Shown: in pieces, positions 42,418-51,500 of the stretch
Numbering within the stretch: position 1 is the first letter of the stretch
Layout of the letters: every line of letters starts with the position of its first letter
Assembly: GCA_024231975.1 (NCBI GenBank)
Contig: JAAEQB010000091.1
Coordinates: 35,026 to 99,025, forward strand
Reading direction: 5' to 3'
From: Allobosea sp.
Lineage (GTDB): Bacteria; Pseudomonadota; Alphaproteobacteria; Rhizobiales; Beijerinckiaceae
DNA: 64,000 nucleotides
The notes under the pieces: generated by a model
Database searches by the model: none
What the model saw: the letters and a program-made list of their open reading frames with translations, nothing else
What the model was told of the DNA's origin: nothing
Position numbers and translations under genes: made by a program

Positions 42418-43855
42418 GGCGCCGCTCGTCCTCAACGGCCGCGACGGACGGCGACGCGTCGTGCTCGCCGCTGACCTGGCTGCGCTGCGGGCGGGCTTGC
42501 GCGTCGGCATGCCGGTGACCAAGGCGCAGGCTCTCGTTCCCGGCCTCATCGTGCAGGACGCCGATCCTCGCGCGGACGCCGAGGGACTGGAGCGCCTGGC
42601 GCTCTGGGCGCTGCAGCGGATCTCGCCAATCGTCGCCGCCGATCCGCCGGATGGGCTGGTGATCGACACCACCGGTGCCGACCATCTGCATGGTGGCGAA
42701 GCCGCGATGCTGACGGGGATGGTGCAGCGCTTCGCGGCGTCGGGCGTCGAGGCGCGCGCCGCCATCGCCGACAGCTGGGGCGCCGCCCATGCCTGCGCCC
42801 GCTTCTCCCGTCGGCTGACGCTCATCATTCCGCCGGGCGAGAGCGAGACCGCACTGTGCGATCTGCCGATCGCAGCATTGCGGCTCGATCCTGGACTCGT
42901 CGCGAGCCTGCGCATGCTCGGCTTCGAGCGCATCGGCGAGCTCGCCAGCCAGCCGCGCGCGCCGCTGGCGTTGCGCTTCGGGCCGGAGATCGCTCGGCGC
43001 CTCGACCAGGCCATGGGGATCATAGCTGAGCCGATCGATCCCGTTCGCGCGTCTGATCTGGTCGAGGTGCGCCGCGCCTTCCCTGAGCCCATCGGCGCCG
43101 CCGAGACCATCGCCCGCTATGTCGGCAAGCTCGTCGTAGCGCTGTGCGAGGAGCTGGAGGTCAGGGGCCTTGGCGCCAAGCGGCTCGACCTCCTGTTCCA
43201 GCGCGTCGACAACACACGGACGGCGGTCCGTGTCGGCACCGCGCTGCCCGTGCGCGACGTCCGCCGCCTGACCCGGCTGCTTTGCGATCAGATCGAGAAG
43301 GTTGATCCCGGCTTCGGCATCGAGGTGATGACGCTCGCCGCGACCCTGGCCGAGCCGCTGTTCGCGAAACAGGCGATCTCGTCGCTCGTGGAGGAGCCGG
43401 AGGCCGATGTCTCGGACCTCATCGACACGCTCGCCAACCGGGTCGGAGAACGAAGCCTGTATCGTTTCGCTCCAGTCGCCAGCGACGTGCCTGAACGGTC
43501 TGTCACGCGGGTGCCGGCGCTCGCTCCCCAGGATGGCGCCACCTGGCATGGCGATTGGCCGCGGCCACCAAGATTGTTGGCCCGGCCCGAGCCGATCGAG
43601 ACCATGGCGCTCCTGCCCGATCATCCGCCGGTGTGGTTTTCGTGGCGCGGCATTCGCCGGCGCGTGCGACGAGCCGACGGCCCCGAACGCCTGTTCGCGG
43701 AATGGTGGAGGCGTGATGCCGAGCTGACTGCCGTGCGGGACTATTTCCGCGTCGAGGATGATGGCGGGGAGAGATACTGGATCTTCCGCGCCGGCGACGG
43801 GGAGGATCCTGAGACCGGCTCGCATCGCTGGTTCCTGCACGGACTCTTCGGATGA
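42332..43855 (+). CDS. imuB: ImuB, inactive Y-family polymerase-like adaptor
   Basis: 507 residues from ATG 42332 (TTG 42314 is possible). It resembles Y-family polymerases (VVSLFLPRWPTDRL, RVGMPVTKAQALVPGL, DTTGADHLHGGE) but lacks the paired catalytic acids of DinB, as ImuB does. ImuB links the beta clamp, ImuA and DnaE2. The C-terminus ends in RWFLHGLFG, usual for the family. The stop overlaps the dnaE2 start (ATGA). Confidence 0.9.
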   Translation: MPRVVSLFLPRWPTDRLRRKSGDAAPPPEAPLVLNGRDGRRRVVLAADLAALRAGLRVGMPVTKAQALVPGLIVQDADPRADAEGLERLALWALQRISPIVAADPPDGLVIDTTGADHLHGGEAAMLTGMVQRFAASGVEARAAIADSWGAAHACARFSRRLTLIIPPGESETALCDLPIAALRLDPGLVASLRMLGFERIGELASQPRAPLALRFGPEIARRLDQAMGIIAEPIDPVRASDLVEVRRAFPEPIGAAETIARYVGKLVVALCEELEVRGLGAKRLDLLFQRVDNTRTAVRVGTALPVRDVRRLTRLLCDQIEKVDPGFGIEVMTLAATLAEPLFAKQAISSLVEEPEADVSDLIDTLANRVGERSLYRFAPVASDVPERSVTRVPALAPQDGATWHGDWPRPPRLLARPEPIETMALLPDHPPVWFSWRGIRRRVRRADGPERLFAEWWRRDAELTAVRDYFRVEDDGGERYWIFRAGDGEDPETGSHRWFLHGLFG

Positions 43856-46800
43856 GCGGCCCCCGCTATGCCGAGCTCCAGGTGACGTCGCATTTCTCGT
43901 TCCTGCGCGGAGCCAGCAGCTGCGAGGAGCTGTTCGAGCAGGCGAAGGCTCTTGGCATCGAGGCGCTCGGCATCGTCGACCGAAATTTGCTCGCCGGAAT
44001 CGTTCGGGCGCATCAGGCGGCGAAGGAGGCCGGCGTCAGGCTGGTCGTCGGCTGCCGCCTGGATCTCGTCTGCGGCATGTCGGTCCTGGTCTATCCGATC
44101 GATCGTGGCGCATATGCGCGGCTGTGCCGATTGCTCTCGCTCGGTAAGAAGCGCGGCGGCAAGGCGAAGTGCCGTCTCGAATGGGCCGATCTCGTCGCCT
44201 ATGGCGACGGGCTGATCGTCGTGCTCGTGCCCGACGAGGCCGACGAGAGCTGCGCGCTGCGGCTTCGCCGACTGCGCGAGGCCTTTGCCGACCGCGCGTA
44301 TTTGGCGCTGTCGCTGCGCCGGCGGCCAAACGACCAGCTTCGCCTGTGGCAACTGTCGAACATGGCGGCCGCGGCGCGCGTGCCGAGCGTTGTAACCAAT
44401 GATGTGCTGTTCCATGAGCCCGGCCGGCGCATCCTGCAGGATGTCGTCACTGCGATCCGCCACAACGTCACCATCGACGAGCTCGGCTTCCGGCGCGAAC
44501 GACACGCCGACCGCCATCTCAAAGCCCCAGCGGAGGTGCACCGGCTGTTCCCCCGCTATCCGGAGGCGCTGGCCCGCACGATCGAGATCATGAAGCGCTG
44601 CCGGTTCAGCCTCGATGAGCTCGCCTACCAATATCCGGAAGAGAAGCTGTTCCCGGAACTGACGCCGCAGGAGGCCCTTGCGAAGCTCACCTGGGAGGGC
44701 GCGGCCGGGCGATACCCGGAAGGTCTGCCGGGCAAGGTTCGGCGCAACCTCGAGCACGAGCTAAGCCTGATCGAGAAGCTCGAATACGCGCCCTATTTCC
44801 TGACCGTAAACTCGATCGTCCGCTTCGCGCGTTCGAAGGGAATTCTATGCCAGGGGCGCGGCTCGGCCGCTAACAGCGCCGTCTGCTATGTGCTCGGCGT
44901 CACCAGCATCGATCCGGATCGCAACGACCTGCTGTTCGAACGATTTGTGAGCGAGGAACGCCGCGAGCCGCCCGATATCGATGTCGATTTCGAGCACGAA
45001 CGGCGCGAGGAAGTCATCCAGTGGGTCTACCAGACCTATGGCCGTGACCGGGCTGCGCTGTGCTCCACCGTGATCCGATACCGAGGGAAGGGCGCCATCC
45101 GGGATGTCGGCAAGGCGCTTGGCCTGCCCGAGGATCTGACCAAGACCCTGTCGAGCCAAGTGTGGGGCTGGTCGGAAGGCGTCGAGCAAAAGCATGCCGA
45201 GGGGTTGAATCTCAATATGGGCGACCGTCGCCTGCGGCTGGCGCTGGAGCTCGCCCATCAGCTCGTCGGGACGCCGCGGCACTTGAGCCAGCATCCCGGC
45301 GGCTTTGTGCTGACGCGCGACCGTCTCGACGAGCTGGTGCCGATCGAACCCGCCGCCATGGCCGACCGGCAGGTCGTGGAATGGGACAAGGACGACATCG
45401 ACATCCTGAAGTTCATGAAGGTCGATGTGCTGGCGCTCGGCATGCTCTCCTGCATGCGTCGCGGCTTCGACCTGCTCGCCGAGCACAAGGGCATCGAGCT
45501 CGATCTGGCGACGATCCCGCCAGAGGATCCGCGCACCTACGCCATGATCCGCAAGGCCGATACGCTCGGCACCTTCCAGATCGAGAGCCGGGCGCAGATG
45601 GCGATGCTTCCGCGCATCCGCCCGCGCACCTTCTATGATTTGGTCATCGAGGTCGCGATCGTCCGGCCCGGCCCGATCCAGGGCGACATGGTCCATCCCT
45701 ATCTGCGCCGCCGCGAGGGAAAGGAGGACGTCGTTTATCCCAAGCCCGAGCTGGAAAAAGTTCTCGGCAAGACGCTCGGCGTGCCGCTGTTTCAGGAACA
45801 GGCGATGCGGGTGGCGATCGAATGTGCCGGCTTCACTCCCGGCGAGGCCGATCAGCTTCGTCGCGCCATGGCGACCTTCAAGCATACCGGCGGCGTCTCG
45901 AAATTCGGCGAGAAGCTCATTGGTGGCATGGTCGCAAACGGCTACGAACGCGAGTTCGCCGAGCGCACCTTCCGGCAGCTCGAAGGTTTCGGCTCCTATG
46001 GCTTTCCGGAGAGCCACGCGGCCTCCTTCGCCCTGATTGCCTATGCCTCGTCCTGGCTGAAATGCTGGCATCCAGACGTCTTCTGTGCGGCGCTGCTGAA
46101 TGCACAGCCCATGGGCTTCTACGCGCCCGCGCAGATCGTCCGCGACGCGACGGCGCACGGCGTCGAGGTCCGGCCTGTATGCGTCAACGCCTCACGCTGG
46201 GACTGCACGCTGGAGCCACGCGATGCCGATGACGGTCGCTTCGCCGTCCGGCTGGGGCTGCGCATGGTCAAGGGTCTCGGCAATGCCGAAGCCGCGCGCC
46301 TGGTCGGCTGCCGCGCCGATCAGCCCTTCCGTTCGGTCGATGACCTCTGGCGCCGCGCCGGTATTCCGTCCGCCGCCCTGGTTGAGCTCGCGGAGGCAGA
46401 TGCCTTCCGCGCAGCGCTCGGGCTTGCGCGCCGAGAAGCGCTCTGGGCGATCAAGGCGCTGCGTGATGAGCCTTTGCCGCTGTTCGCCGCTGCGACCCTC
46501 AGCGCGGTTGCGCCCGCTCCGGAGCAGGATGAGCCGGTCGTCTCGCTGCGCCCGATGACGGCTGGAGGCGAGGTCGTCGAGGATTACGGACATGTCGGGC
46601 TCACCCTGCGCGATCACCCCGTATCCTTCCTCCGGAAGGATCTCGCGCGCCGGCGCATCATCACCTGTGCAGAGGCTACGGCCTCTCGCGACCGGCGCTG
46701 GGTCGAGGTCGCGGGCCTCGTCCTCGTGCGCCAGCGCCCCGGCTCCGCAAAGGGCGTAATGTTCATCACGTTGGAGGACGAGACCGCCGTCGCCAATCTC

Positions 46801-47121
46801 GTCGTCTGGCAGAAGGTGTTCGAGGCGCATCGGCGTATCGTGCTCGGCGCCGGCATGATCGGAGTGAAAGGGCGCATCCAAAGGGAGGGCGAGGTGGTGC
46901 ATCTCGTCGCTCACCATCTCACCGATCTCTCGGCCGAGCTCGCCAGCGTCGGATCACGAGACACAGGGTTTCCGTTGCCCCATGGGCGCGGTGACGAATT
47001 CCACCACGGCTCGCCGACGCCCGATCCGCGCGGCCTCCTGAGAGGCCCCCGACCCCGCGACATCGTGGATCCCTATGGCCATATCGACGAGATCAAGGTG
47101 AAGACGCGGGACTTTCGTTGA
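43852..47121 (+). CDS. dnaE2: Error-prone DNA polymerase III alpha subunit DnaE2 (ImuC)
   Basis: 1089 residues. N-terminal PHP domain (YAELQVTSHFSFLRGAS, LGIEALGIVDRNLLAG), C-family polymerase core with RGSAANSAVCYVLGV and PDIDVDFEHERREE (catalytic Asp pair), helix-hairpin-helix DNA-binding (LGLRMVKGLGNAEAARLVG) and a C-terminal OB fold (VEVAGLVLVRQRPGSAKGVMF, split at residue 968). It carries out the mutagenic synthesis step in the imuA-imuB-dnaE2 cassette. It is full-length, with no sign of decay. Confidence 0.94.
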   Translation: MSGPRYAELQVTSHFSFLRGASSCEELFEQAKALGIEALGIVDRNLLAGIVRAHQAAKEAGVRLVVGCRLDLVCGMSVLVYPIDRGAYARLCRLLSLGKKRGGKAKCRLEWADLVAYGDGLIVVLVPDEADESCALRLRRLREAFADRAYLALSLRRRPNDQLRLWQLSNMAAAARVPSVVTNDVLFHEPGRRILQDVVTAIRHNVTIDELGFRRERHADRHLKAPAEVHRLFPRYPEALARTIEIMKRCRFSLDELAYQYPEEKLFPELTPQEALAKLTWEGAAGRYPEGLPGKVRRNLEHELSLIEKLEYAPYFLTVNSIVRFARSKGILCQGRGSAANSAVCYVLGVTSIDPDRNDLLFERFVSEERREPPDIDVDFEHERREEVIQWVYQTYGRDRAALCSTVIRYRGKGAIRDVGKALGLPEDLTKTLSSQVWGWSEGVEQKHAEGLNLNMGDRRLRLALELAHQLVGTPRHLSQHPGGFVLTRDRLDELVPIEPAAMADRQVVEWDKDDIDILKFMKVDVLALGMLSCMRRGFDLLAEHKGIELDLATIPPEDPRTYAMIRKADTLGTFQIESRAQMAMLPRIRPRTFYDLVIEVAIVRPGPIQGDMVHPYLRRREGKEDVVYPKPELEKVLGKTLGVPLFQEQAMRVAIECAGFTPGEADQLRRAMATFKHTGGVSKFGEKLIGGMVANGYEREFAERTFRQLEGFGSYGFPESHAASFALIAYASSWLKCWHPDVFCAALLNAQPMGFYAPAQIVRDATAHGVEVRPVCVNASRWDCTLEPRDADDGRFAVRLGLRMVKGLGNAEAARLVGCRADQPFRSVDDLWRRAGIPSAALVELAEADAFRAALGLARREALWAIKALRDEPLPLFAAATLSAVAPAPEQDEPVVSLRPMTAGGEVVEDYGHVGLTLRDHPVSFLRKDLARRRIITCAEATASRDRRWVEVAGLVLVRQRPGSAKGVMFITLEDETAVANLVVWQKVFEAHRRIVLGAGMIGVKGRIQREGEVVHLVAHHLTDLSAELASVGSRDTGFPLPHGRGDEFHHGSPTPDPRGLLRGPRPRDIVDPYGHIDEIKVKTRDFR

Positions 47122-47145
47122 TCGTTCGCACCGGCCGATGCACTG

Positions 47146-47937
47146 CTAACCCTGAGCGTCGGTCACGAAGAGCAACTGCGCCCCCTGGGACCAGGCTTCC
47201 AGCCCGACGATCGCGGCCATGCCGTGCGTCCGGTCTTTGGAGCGGGCGAATATTTGGTCCTGCCTCGATCGGGCGAGGGCGCCGGGTCCTGCCTGCGGTC
47301 GGGCACGCTCGAACAGACGACCAATCTGCTGTTCGAGTTTCGTCTTCGATTGCCTGATCTTGGCTGCGATCTCGGTGGCGACCTCGCCGGGTCGGGATTC
47401 GTGAAGGGCCGTTGGCTCGGAGCAAACATATCGGTTTAGGCCGTCATAGACGATCCGATGCGTGCCGGCAGATCCGCCCTGGGCCTGGACCCCTCGGGAA
47501 ATCTCCGATGGCTTCAGGAGCAGCGACTTCTCCAGCACCTGCCCGTCCTGGAATGCGCTGTCATAGACCTTCCAATCCGAGAATTTGGGCGCGACATAAT
47601 AAGTGTCGGCGTCGCTCGCTTCGAATTCGGCCAAGCGTTGAAACTGGTGCCCCGACGTATCGACCATAAATCGCCAGAATGGGTGCTCCAGCTCCGGTAC
47701 GGACTGCGACGGCGTCGCCCGATGAAAGCGCCGTAGCTCGTGGCCGAGCTTGAACTGCAGCACGACAACCCGCCCCCTGTCCTTGAAGCCTACATCGAAC
47801 CCAAGTTCCTCTTCGTGGAGCAGATTTGGCATGAAGGGCGTGGGCCGCAACCCGATCCCCTCCAGCAGCGACTGCACTTCGCGGGTGACGCCGAAACCGT
47901 ATGAGAACTCCGACAGACGTTCGTGCAGATTGATCAT
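47146..47937 (-). CDS. Unknown protein with a nuclease-like LQFK motif
   Basis: 263 residues, no named family. The N-terminal part has HEEELGFDVGFKD and VVVLQFKLGHELRRF; an acidic residue followed by (E/Q)xK in a beta-hairpin is reminiscent of PD-(D/E)xK nucleases, with Gln in place of Glu. I recall orphan homologues with FSYGFGVTRE at the N-terminus. The C-terminal part has a charged helix (RQSKTKLEQQIGRLFERAR). It stands alone, convergent with dnaE2, and ends 25 bases from it. Confidence 0.6.
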   Translation of the reverse strand: MINLHERLSEFSYGFGVTREVQSLLEGIGLRPTPFMPNLLHEEELGFDVGFKDRGRVVVLQFKLGHELRRFHRATPSQSVPELEHPFWRFMVDTSGHQFQRLAEFEASDADTYYVAPKFSDWKVYDSAFQDGQVLEKSLLLKPSEISRGVQAQGGSAGTHRIVYDGLNRYVCSEPTALHESRPGEVATEIAAKIRQSKTKLEQQIGRLFERARPQAGPGALARSRQDQIFARSKDRTHGMAAIVGLEAWSQGAQLLFVTDAQG

Positions 47938-48264
47938 GTCGGCTTCCCAAGCGCTCCCCGTGCCTATTGTCGCGTTTTCGCCGGAACGCCATGCGCCCGA
48001 TGTCGCGCATGCTCTCGTTGGTGCTGAGCGTGGTCCTCAAAATCGCTCAATCTCCAAATGACTGCCATTGATACCGGTACAGTCGATATCATCGCGTTGT
48101 TCGAATGTCTCAGGGTCTGCGCAATATATGCGAAAGTTGGGGCGTCGCCCTTCGGGCCGGGCTGTTGGCTGCGCCGAAGCCCCGAAGCCGGGTCTTCTCC
48201 CTTACGGGCGGCCATCCCTGACGCGAGCCGTGAGAGCGGCGCCAGAGAACGGGTTCAAGCAATC
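47938..48264. other. Gap without a supported gene
   Basis: 327 bases between the unknown minus-strand gene and the small gene at 48265. A frame is open across part of it (from 48058) and in phase with that gene, but its composition (repeated Cys/Arg/Ser codons) does not read like protein. No clear promoter or hairpin seen. Confidence 0.4.
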
Positions 48265-48558
48265 GTGCTGGGTGCGCTGAGACACTGGATTGAACGTCGA
48301 AGACAAGTTCGCCGCGGATGGCAGGCGGATGCACGCCGTCTGGTGTGGCATGACGAACCCGGCGCATATTACGAGGCACAGCGTTTGGCGGCGCGCGCCC
48401 GGGCTTCAGGGCAAACCGGCGAGTTCATCCATTGGGCCAAGGTGGCGGCCGAGGTGGCGAGGATCTCGCCGCGCGCGAAGATGGACCTCGCGGTCGTCCA
48501 GGCGATCGTCGACGACGAAATGCGGCGCGGAAGGGTTTCTCGCAGCGATGACGACTGA
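48265..48558 (+). CDS. Small hypothetical plasmid protein
   Basis: 97 residues from a proposed GTG at 48265; the frame is open back to 48058. It is helical and basic at first (LRHWIERRRQVRRGWQADARRLV), then AYYEAQRLAARARASGQTGEF and IHWAKVAAEVARISPRAKMDLAVVQ (read as two helices). It looks like a real small protein of plasmid backbones, but I know no function. The start is uncertain. Confidence 0.5.
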   Translation: MLGALRHWIERRRQVRRGWQADARRLVWHDEPGAYYEAQRLAARARASGQTGEFIHWAKVAAEVARISPRAKMDLAVVQAIVDDEMRRGRVSRSDDD

Positions 48559-48899
48559 ATAGGCATCGGCACCGACACGGCTCCGGCTCGGCACGCGAGT
48601 CGTCCTTCGACCTGAGGCGCCGGGCGGGACTGCATGTGTCCCGGAGCCGTGGTGGGGGTTCAGCGTCCCGGAAAGAGCGTGCAAGAGGGCGCTGACCACC
48701 TCGGAGCAAGCCCGACCCCGCTCTCCATGGATGGCTTTCCTAGTCCTCCGCCCGGCCTTCCACGATCAACCCGCAAGGGGTCGGCTATGCGCAGCATGCC
48801 GCCGCTGCGGCTTCGCCTGCGCGGTGATCGCGGCCGGTTGAGGACACTGACGGACGCCATCGAGCGGGGATCGGCCTCGCTCCAAGATGGAGCCCTCAA
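48559..48899. other. Gap without a supported gene
   Basis: 341 GC-rich bases leading to the small gene at 48900. I see short local inverted repeats, typical of this composition, but no coding frame, tRNA or clear promoter. Confidence 0.4.
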
Positions 48900-49085
48900 A
48901 TGTCGCACGATCTTTCCCTCGCCCAGTCCCACGCGTTCCAGCTCGCCCGCACCCTGATGGTCCCGGTCACGTTGTTCGAGGTCGACGGCGCTTTCGGGGT
49001 GCTGCCGAGCGACGAGATCGACGACGCAGACGAGCTCCACGTCATCCACGAATTCGACCCCCACGAGCGCCGGCCGCCTCATTGA
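48900..49085 (+). CDS. Small acidic hypothetical protein
   Basis: 61 residues, acidic (ALPSDEIDDADELHVIHEFD-type C-terminal part; the actual text is GVLPSDEIDDADELHVI). GGAG precedes the ATG by 9 bases. The compact sequence (HAFQLARTLMVPVTLFEVDG) is consistent with a folded small protein conserved on such plasmids. Function unknown. Confidence 0.55.
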   Translation: MSHDLSLAQSHAFQLARTLMVPVTLFEVDGAFGVLPSDEIDDADELHVIHEFDPHERRPPH

Positions 49086-49280
49086 GCTGACCTCGTGTGC
49101 CGCTGCCGAGCAGTCGCCCGCAAGGGAGGCTGCGCCGCGGACAATCGATCTCGTCGTCATATCGTTCGTCGATCCGCGCCCCTGCAGGCGCCGCTCTTCG
49201 CGGCGGTTGGGCTTGGACCCGCGAGCTATGCGGGAGGGACGACGCAGCAGGAAAGGCCGGACGTAAGGCGCCGGGAAAAA

Positions 49281-50243
49281 ATGATGGAGCAACGAGAACT
49301 CGAGGAACTGAAGGGGCGCGTGCTGTGTGCGGCGGTGCTGGAGAAAGCCGGCTTTGCCATCGATCTGAAGGAGAGCACGCGCCGCGCCGTCAAGCACCGG
49401 CGCGGCAGCGACATCATCATCGTGATCCACGAAGGCCGGGGCTGGTTCGATCCGCTGTCGGACGTCAAGGGCGATGTCTTCTCGCTCATCCAGCACATCG
49501 ACGGCGTCGCCTTCACGGAGGCTCTGGGGCGCGCGGCCGAACTGGTTGGATTTCGACCGACCGAGCCTCGCTGGACGCGGCCGACCCGCGAGCGGCAGCC
49601 ATCCGTGTCTCTGACCGAACGCTGGTGCGCTCGTGACGAGCCTTGGCCAGGCTCAGCCACCTGGCGCTATCTCCTTGACGAACGCTTTCTTCCGGAATTC
49701 GTTCTGCGCGCAGCGGCCAGGCAAGACCGATTGCGGGAAGGCCCGCATGGCAGCGTGTGGGCCGCCCATGTCGATGACGGCGGCATTGTCACCGGATGGG
49801 AAGAGCGCGGCCCGCAATGGCGCGGGTTTTCGACCGGCGGGACCAAGATGCTGTTCCGATTGGGAGCGCCCGACGCCTTGAGGCTTTGCATCACCGAGGC
49901 GGCGATCGACGCCATGAGCCTCGCAGCGCTCGAGGGGCTGCGGGATGGCAGCCTCTATCTCAGCACCGGCGGCGGCTGGTCGCCGGCGACAAATGCGGCG
50001 GTGCGAACGCTGGCCGCCCGTCCCGGCGCCCAGCTCGTCGCGGCGACGGATGCCAACAGCCAGGGCGAGGTTTTTGCAGGGCGGCTGCGCGAGATCGCCG
50101 AGAGCGCCGGCTGCGACTGGTTTCGGCTGCGGCCGCCAGGCGATGATTGGAACTACGCTTTGAGGGAGAAGGCGGGGGAGGAGCAGGAAAGGAGGAATGG
50201 GAGGAGAGACCTGCCGCATGCCCGCCGGCCGCATCAAGGGTGA
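49281..50243 (+). CDS. DUF3991 and toprim domain protein
   Basis: 320 residues from ATG 49281, which follows a purine-rich stretch; the open frame upstream is not protein-like. The N-terminal DUF3991-type part (ELKGRVLCAAVLEKAGFAIDL, GRGWFDPLSDVKGDVFSLIQ) resembles a primase zinc-finger region without the Cys residues. A toprim-like half follows (LCITEAAIDAMSLAALEG, QLVAATDANSQGEVFA) with Glu and Asp-x-Asn-type acids. Such proteins are plasmid primase-like enzymes. First gene of the backbone block 49-61 kb. Confidence 0.78.
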   Translation: MMEQRELEELKGRVLCAAVLEKAGFAIDLKESTRRAVKHRRGSDIIIVIHEGRGWFDPLSDVKGDVFSLIQHIDGVAFTEALGRAAELVGFRPTEPRWTRPTRERQPSVSLTERWCARDEPWPGSATWRYLLDERFLPEFVLRAAARQDRLREGPHGSVWAAHVDDGGIVTGWEERGPQWRGFSTGGTKMLFRLGAPDALRLCITEAAIDAMSLAALEGLRDGSLYLSTGGGWSPATNAAVRTLAARPGAQLVAATDANSQGEVFAGRLREIAESAGCDWFRLRPPGDDWNYALREKAGEEQERRNGRRDLPHARRPHQG

Positions 50244-50385
50244 CGCTTCGCCCGGCTGCGCCGGCCCTTGACCCGGCCGGACGGCGAGGCGGCCGCAAGG
50301 GAGGGGTCAGGAAGAGCCGAAGATGATGGCGATGTCGCGAGGATGAGCCGCGCTCCGGTCTGACGAGACCTGAAGGAGCCAGCAC

Positions 50386-50988
50386 ATGACCCTCTCCCCG
50401 ATCCGAAAAGTGTTTCAGGGTATCGCCGATCGGCGCCAGATGTTCCTCATGTTCGACCGCCACGCGCAGCGGCCCGATCGCGGCCAGGGTGACGCCGGCT
50501 CGCTCTATGCCGGCGAATGGTTCGAGATCGGCCAGGCGGCGCACGACTATATGTTCGAGGCCCTGCCGCCAGTCATCCTGGCGGTCGATATGTTCGCGCT
50601 GCGCGAGTTTTTGACCCGTTCCGTCACGAGCGTCTTCTTCACCTTGTGGATCGACGGCCGGGCCCGGTATTTTCACGGTTATTGCGATCTCGCCGATATC
50701 ACTTCTGGCAGGCATATGCGTGAGGCGATCGTCGAGCGCGAAACCCGACCTGTGCGGGCGATGACGCGGCAGGAGCGTCTGGAGCACATCTGGTCGAGCA
50801 CCCATGACGACTATCGCGGTTATGCCGACGAGCGCTGGCCCGCGCCCGAGAGGGACAAGCGCACGGTCACGGTCTATGGCGGCCGGCGCGGGACGACGTC
50901 AAAACTTCTCGACAGTCTGACGGATAGCGAGATCAGCGAAAAGCTCCCCGTGCATCTGCGCTACCTGCCCGATGCGATCGCGGCGTGA
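50386..50988 (+). CDS. DUF1419 domain-containing protein
   Basis: 200 residues closely matching the DUF1419 pattern: IRKVFQGIADRRQMFLMFDR, LYAGEWFEIGQAAHDYMFE, REFLTRSVTSVFFTLWIDGR, RYFHGYCDLAD and LEHIWSSTHDDYRGYADERW. Function is unknown; the family is confined largely to alphaproteobacterial plasmids and genomic islands. It is followed after 12 bases by the DUF3085 gene. Confidence 0.85.
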   Translation: MTLSPIRKVFQGIADRRQMFLMFDRHAQRPDRGQGDAGSLYAGEWFEIGQAAHDYMFEALPPVILAVDMFALREFLTRSVTSVFFTLWIDGRARYFHGYCDLADITSGRHMREAIVERETRPVRAMTRQERLEHIWSSTHDDYRGYADERWPAPERDKRTVTVYGGRRGTTSKLLDSLTDSEISEKLPVHLRYLPDAIAA

Positions 50989-51000
50989 TGGGCGCCGGTG

Positions 51001-51396
51001 ATGTTCAGCTTTTCCGTCACGGATGTCCGCGCCGTCATCACGCGCGGACGGATCGACGCCGTCCTCAATGGCGGCTTTCGCAATCCGCATGGCCTGACCC
51101 CCGGCCAGAACGAGCGGACCGGACTCTGGCTGGTCGGCGATGAGGGCGTCTACATCATGTCCAACGGCAAGCTCGCCGAAGATCAGCGCCCGCTCGTCGT
51201 CTACGCGCAGGAGTGCGATCCCAAGACCAATCCCGACTACTGGCACTACAAGCGCCAGCACTTTGGCGGCGATGACGGCGTCGAGTTTCTCGATGCCATC
51301 ATGCTCGGGAAGCTGATCGCCGCCGCGCCGACCGCGACGCATCTCACGATCGCGATGACCGACAACGCCCTGTCGCTCGCCCTCGTCCGGCGCTGA
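51001..51396 (+). CDS. DUF3085 domain-containing protein
   Basis: 131 residues. GLWLVGDEGVYIMSNGKLAE and YAQECDPKTNPDYWHYKRQ match the DUF3085 family as I know it. No activity is known. It is cotranscribed with DUF1419 and followed by the large methylase-helicase gene. Confidence 0.8.
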   Translation: MFSFSVTDVRAVITRGRIDAVLNGGFRNPHGLTPGQNERTGLWLVGDEGVYIMSNGKLAEDQRPLVVYAQECDPKTNPDYWHYKRQHFGGDDGVEFLDAIMLGKLIAAAPTATHLTIAMTDNALSLALVRR

Positions 51397-51500
51397 TCCG
51401 CCGGGCTGACCAGCATCCAACGTCTCGCGACCATCGCAACTCTCGTCGGACCTGATCTGGCGGGAGCGACGGCGCGCGCCCGAACTCAGGAGAATTCGCC

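Noticed and set aside
42200..43840. 546-residue minus-strand frame opposite imuA/imuB
   Set aside because: Composition typical of GC-rich antisense frames; imuB on the plus strand has clear family motifs.
49095..49280. Upstream extension of the DUF3991/toprim gene
   Set aside because: Sequence is Arg/Cys-rich and not protein-like; the ATG at 49281 begins the conserved part.
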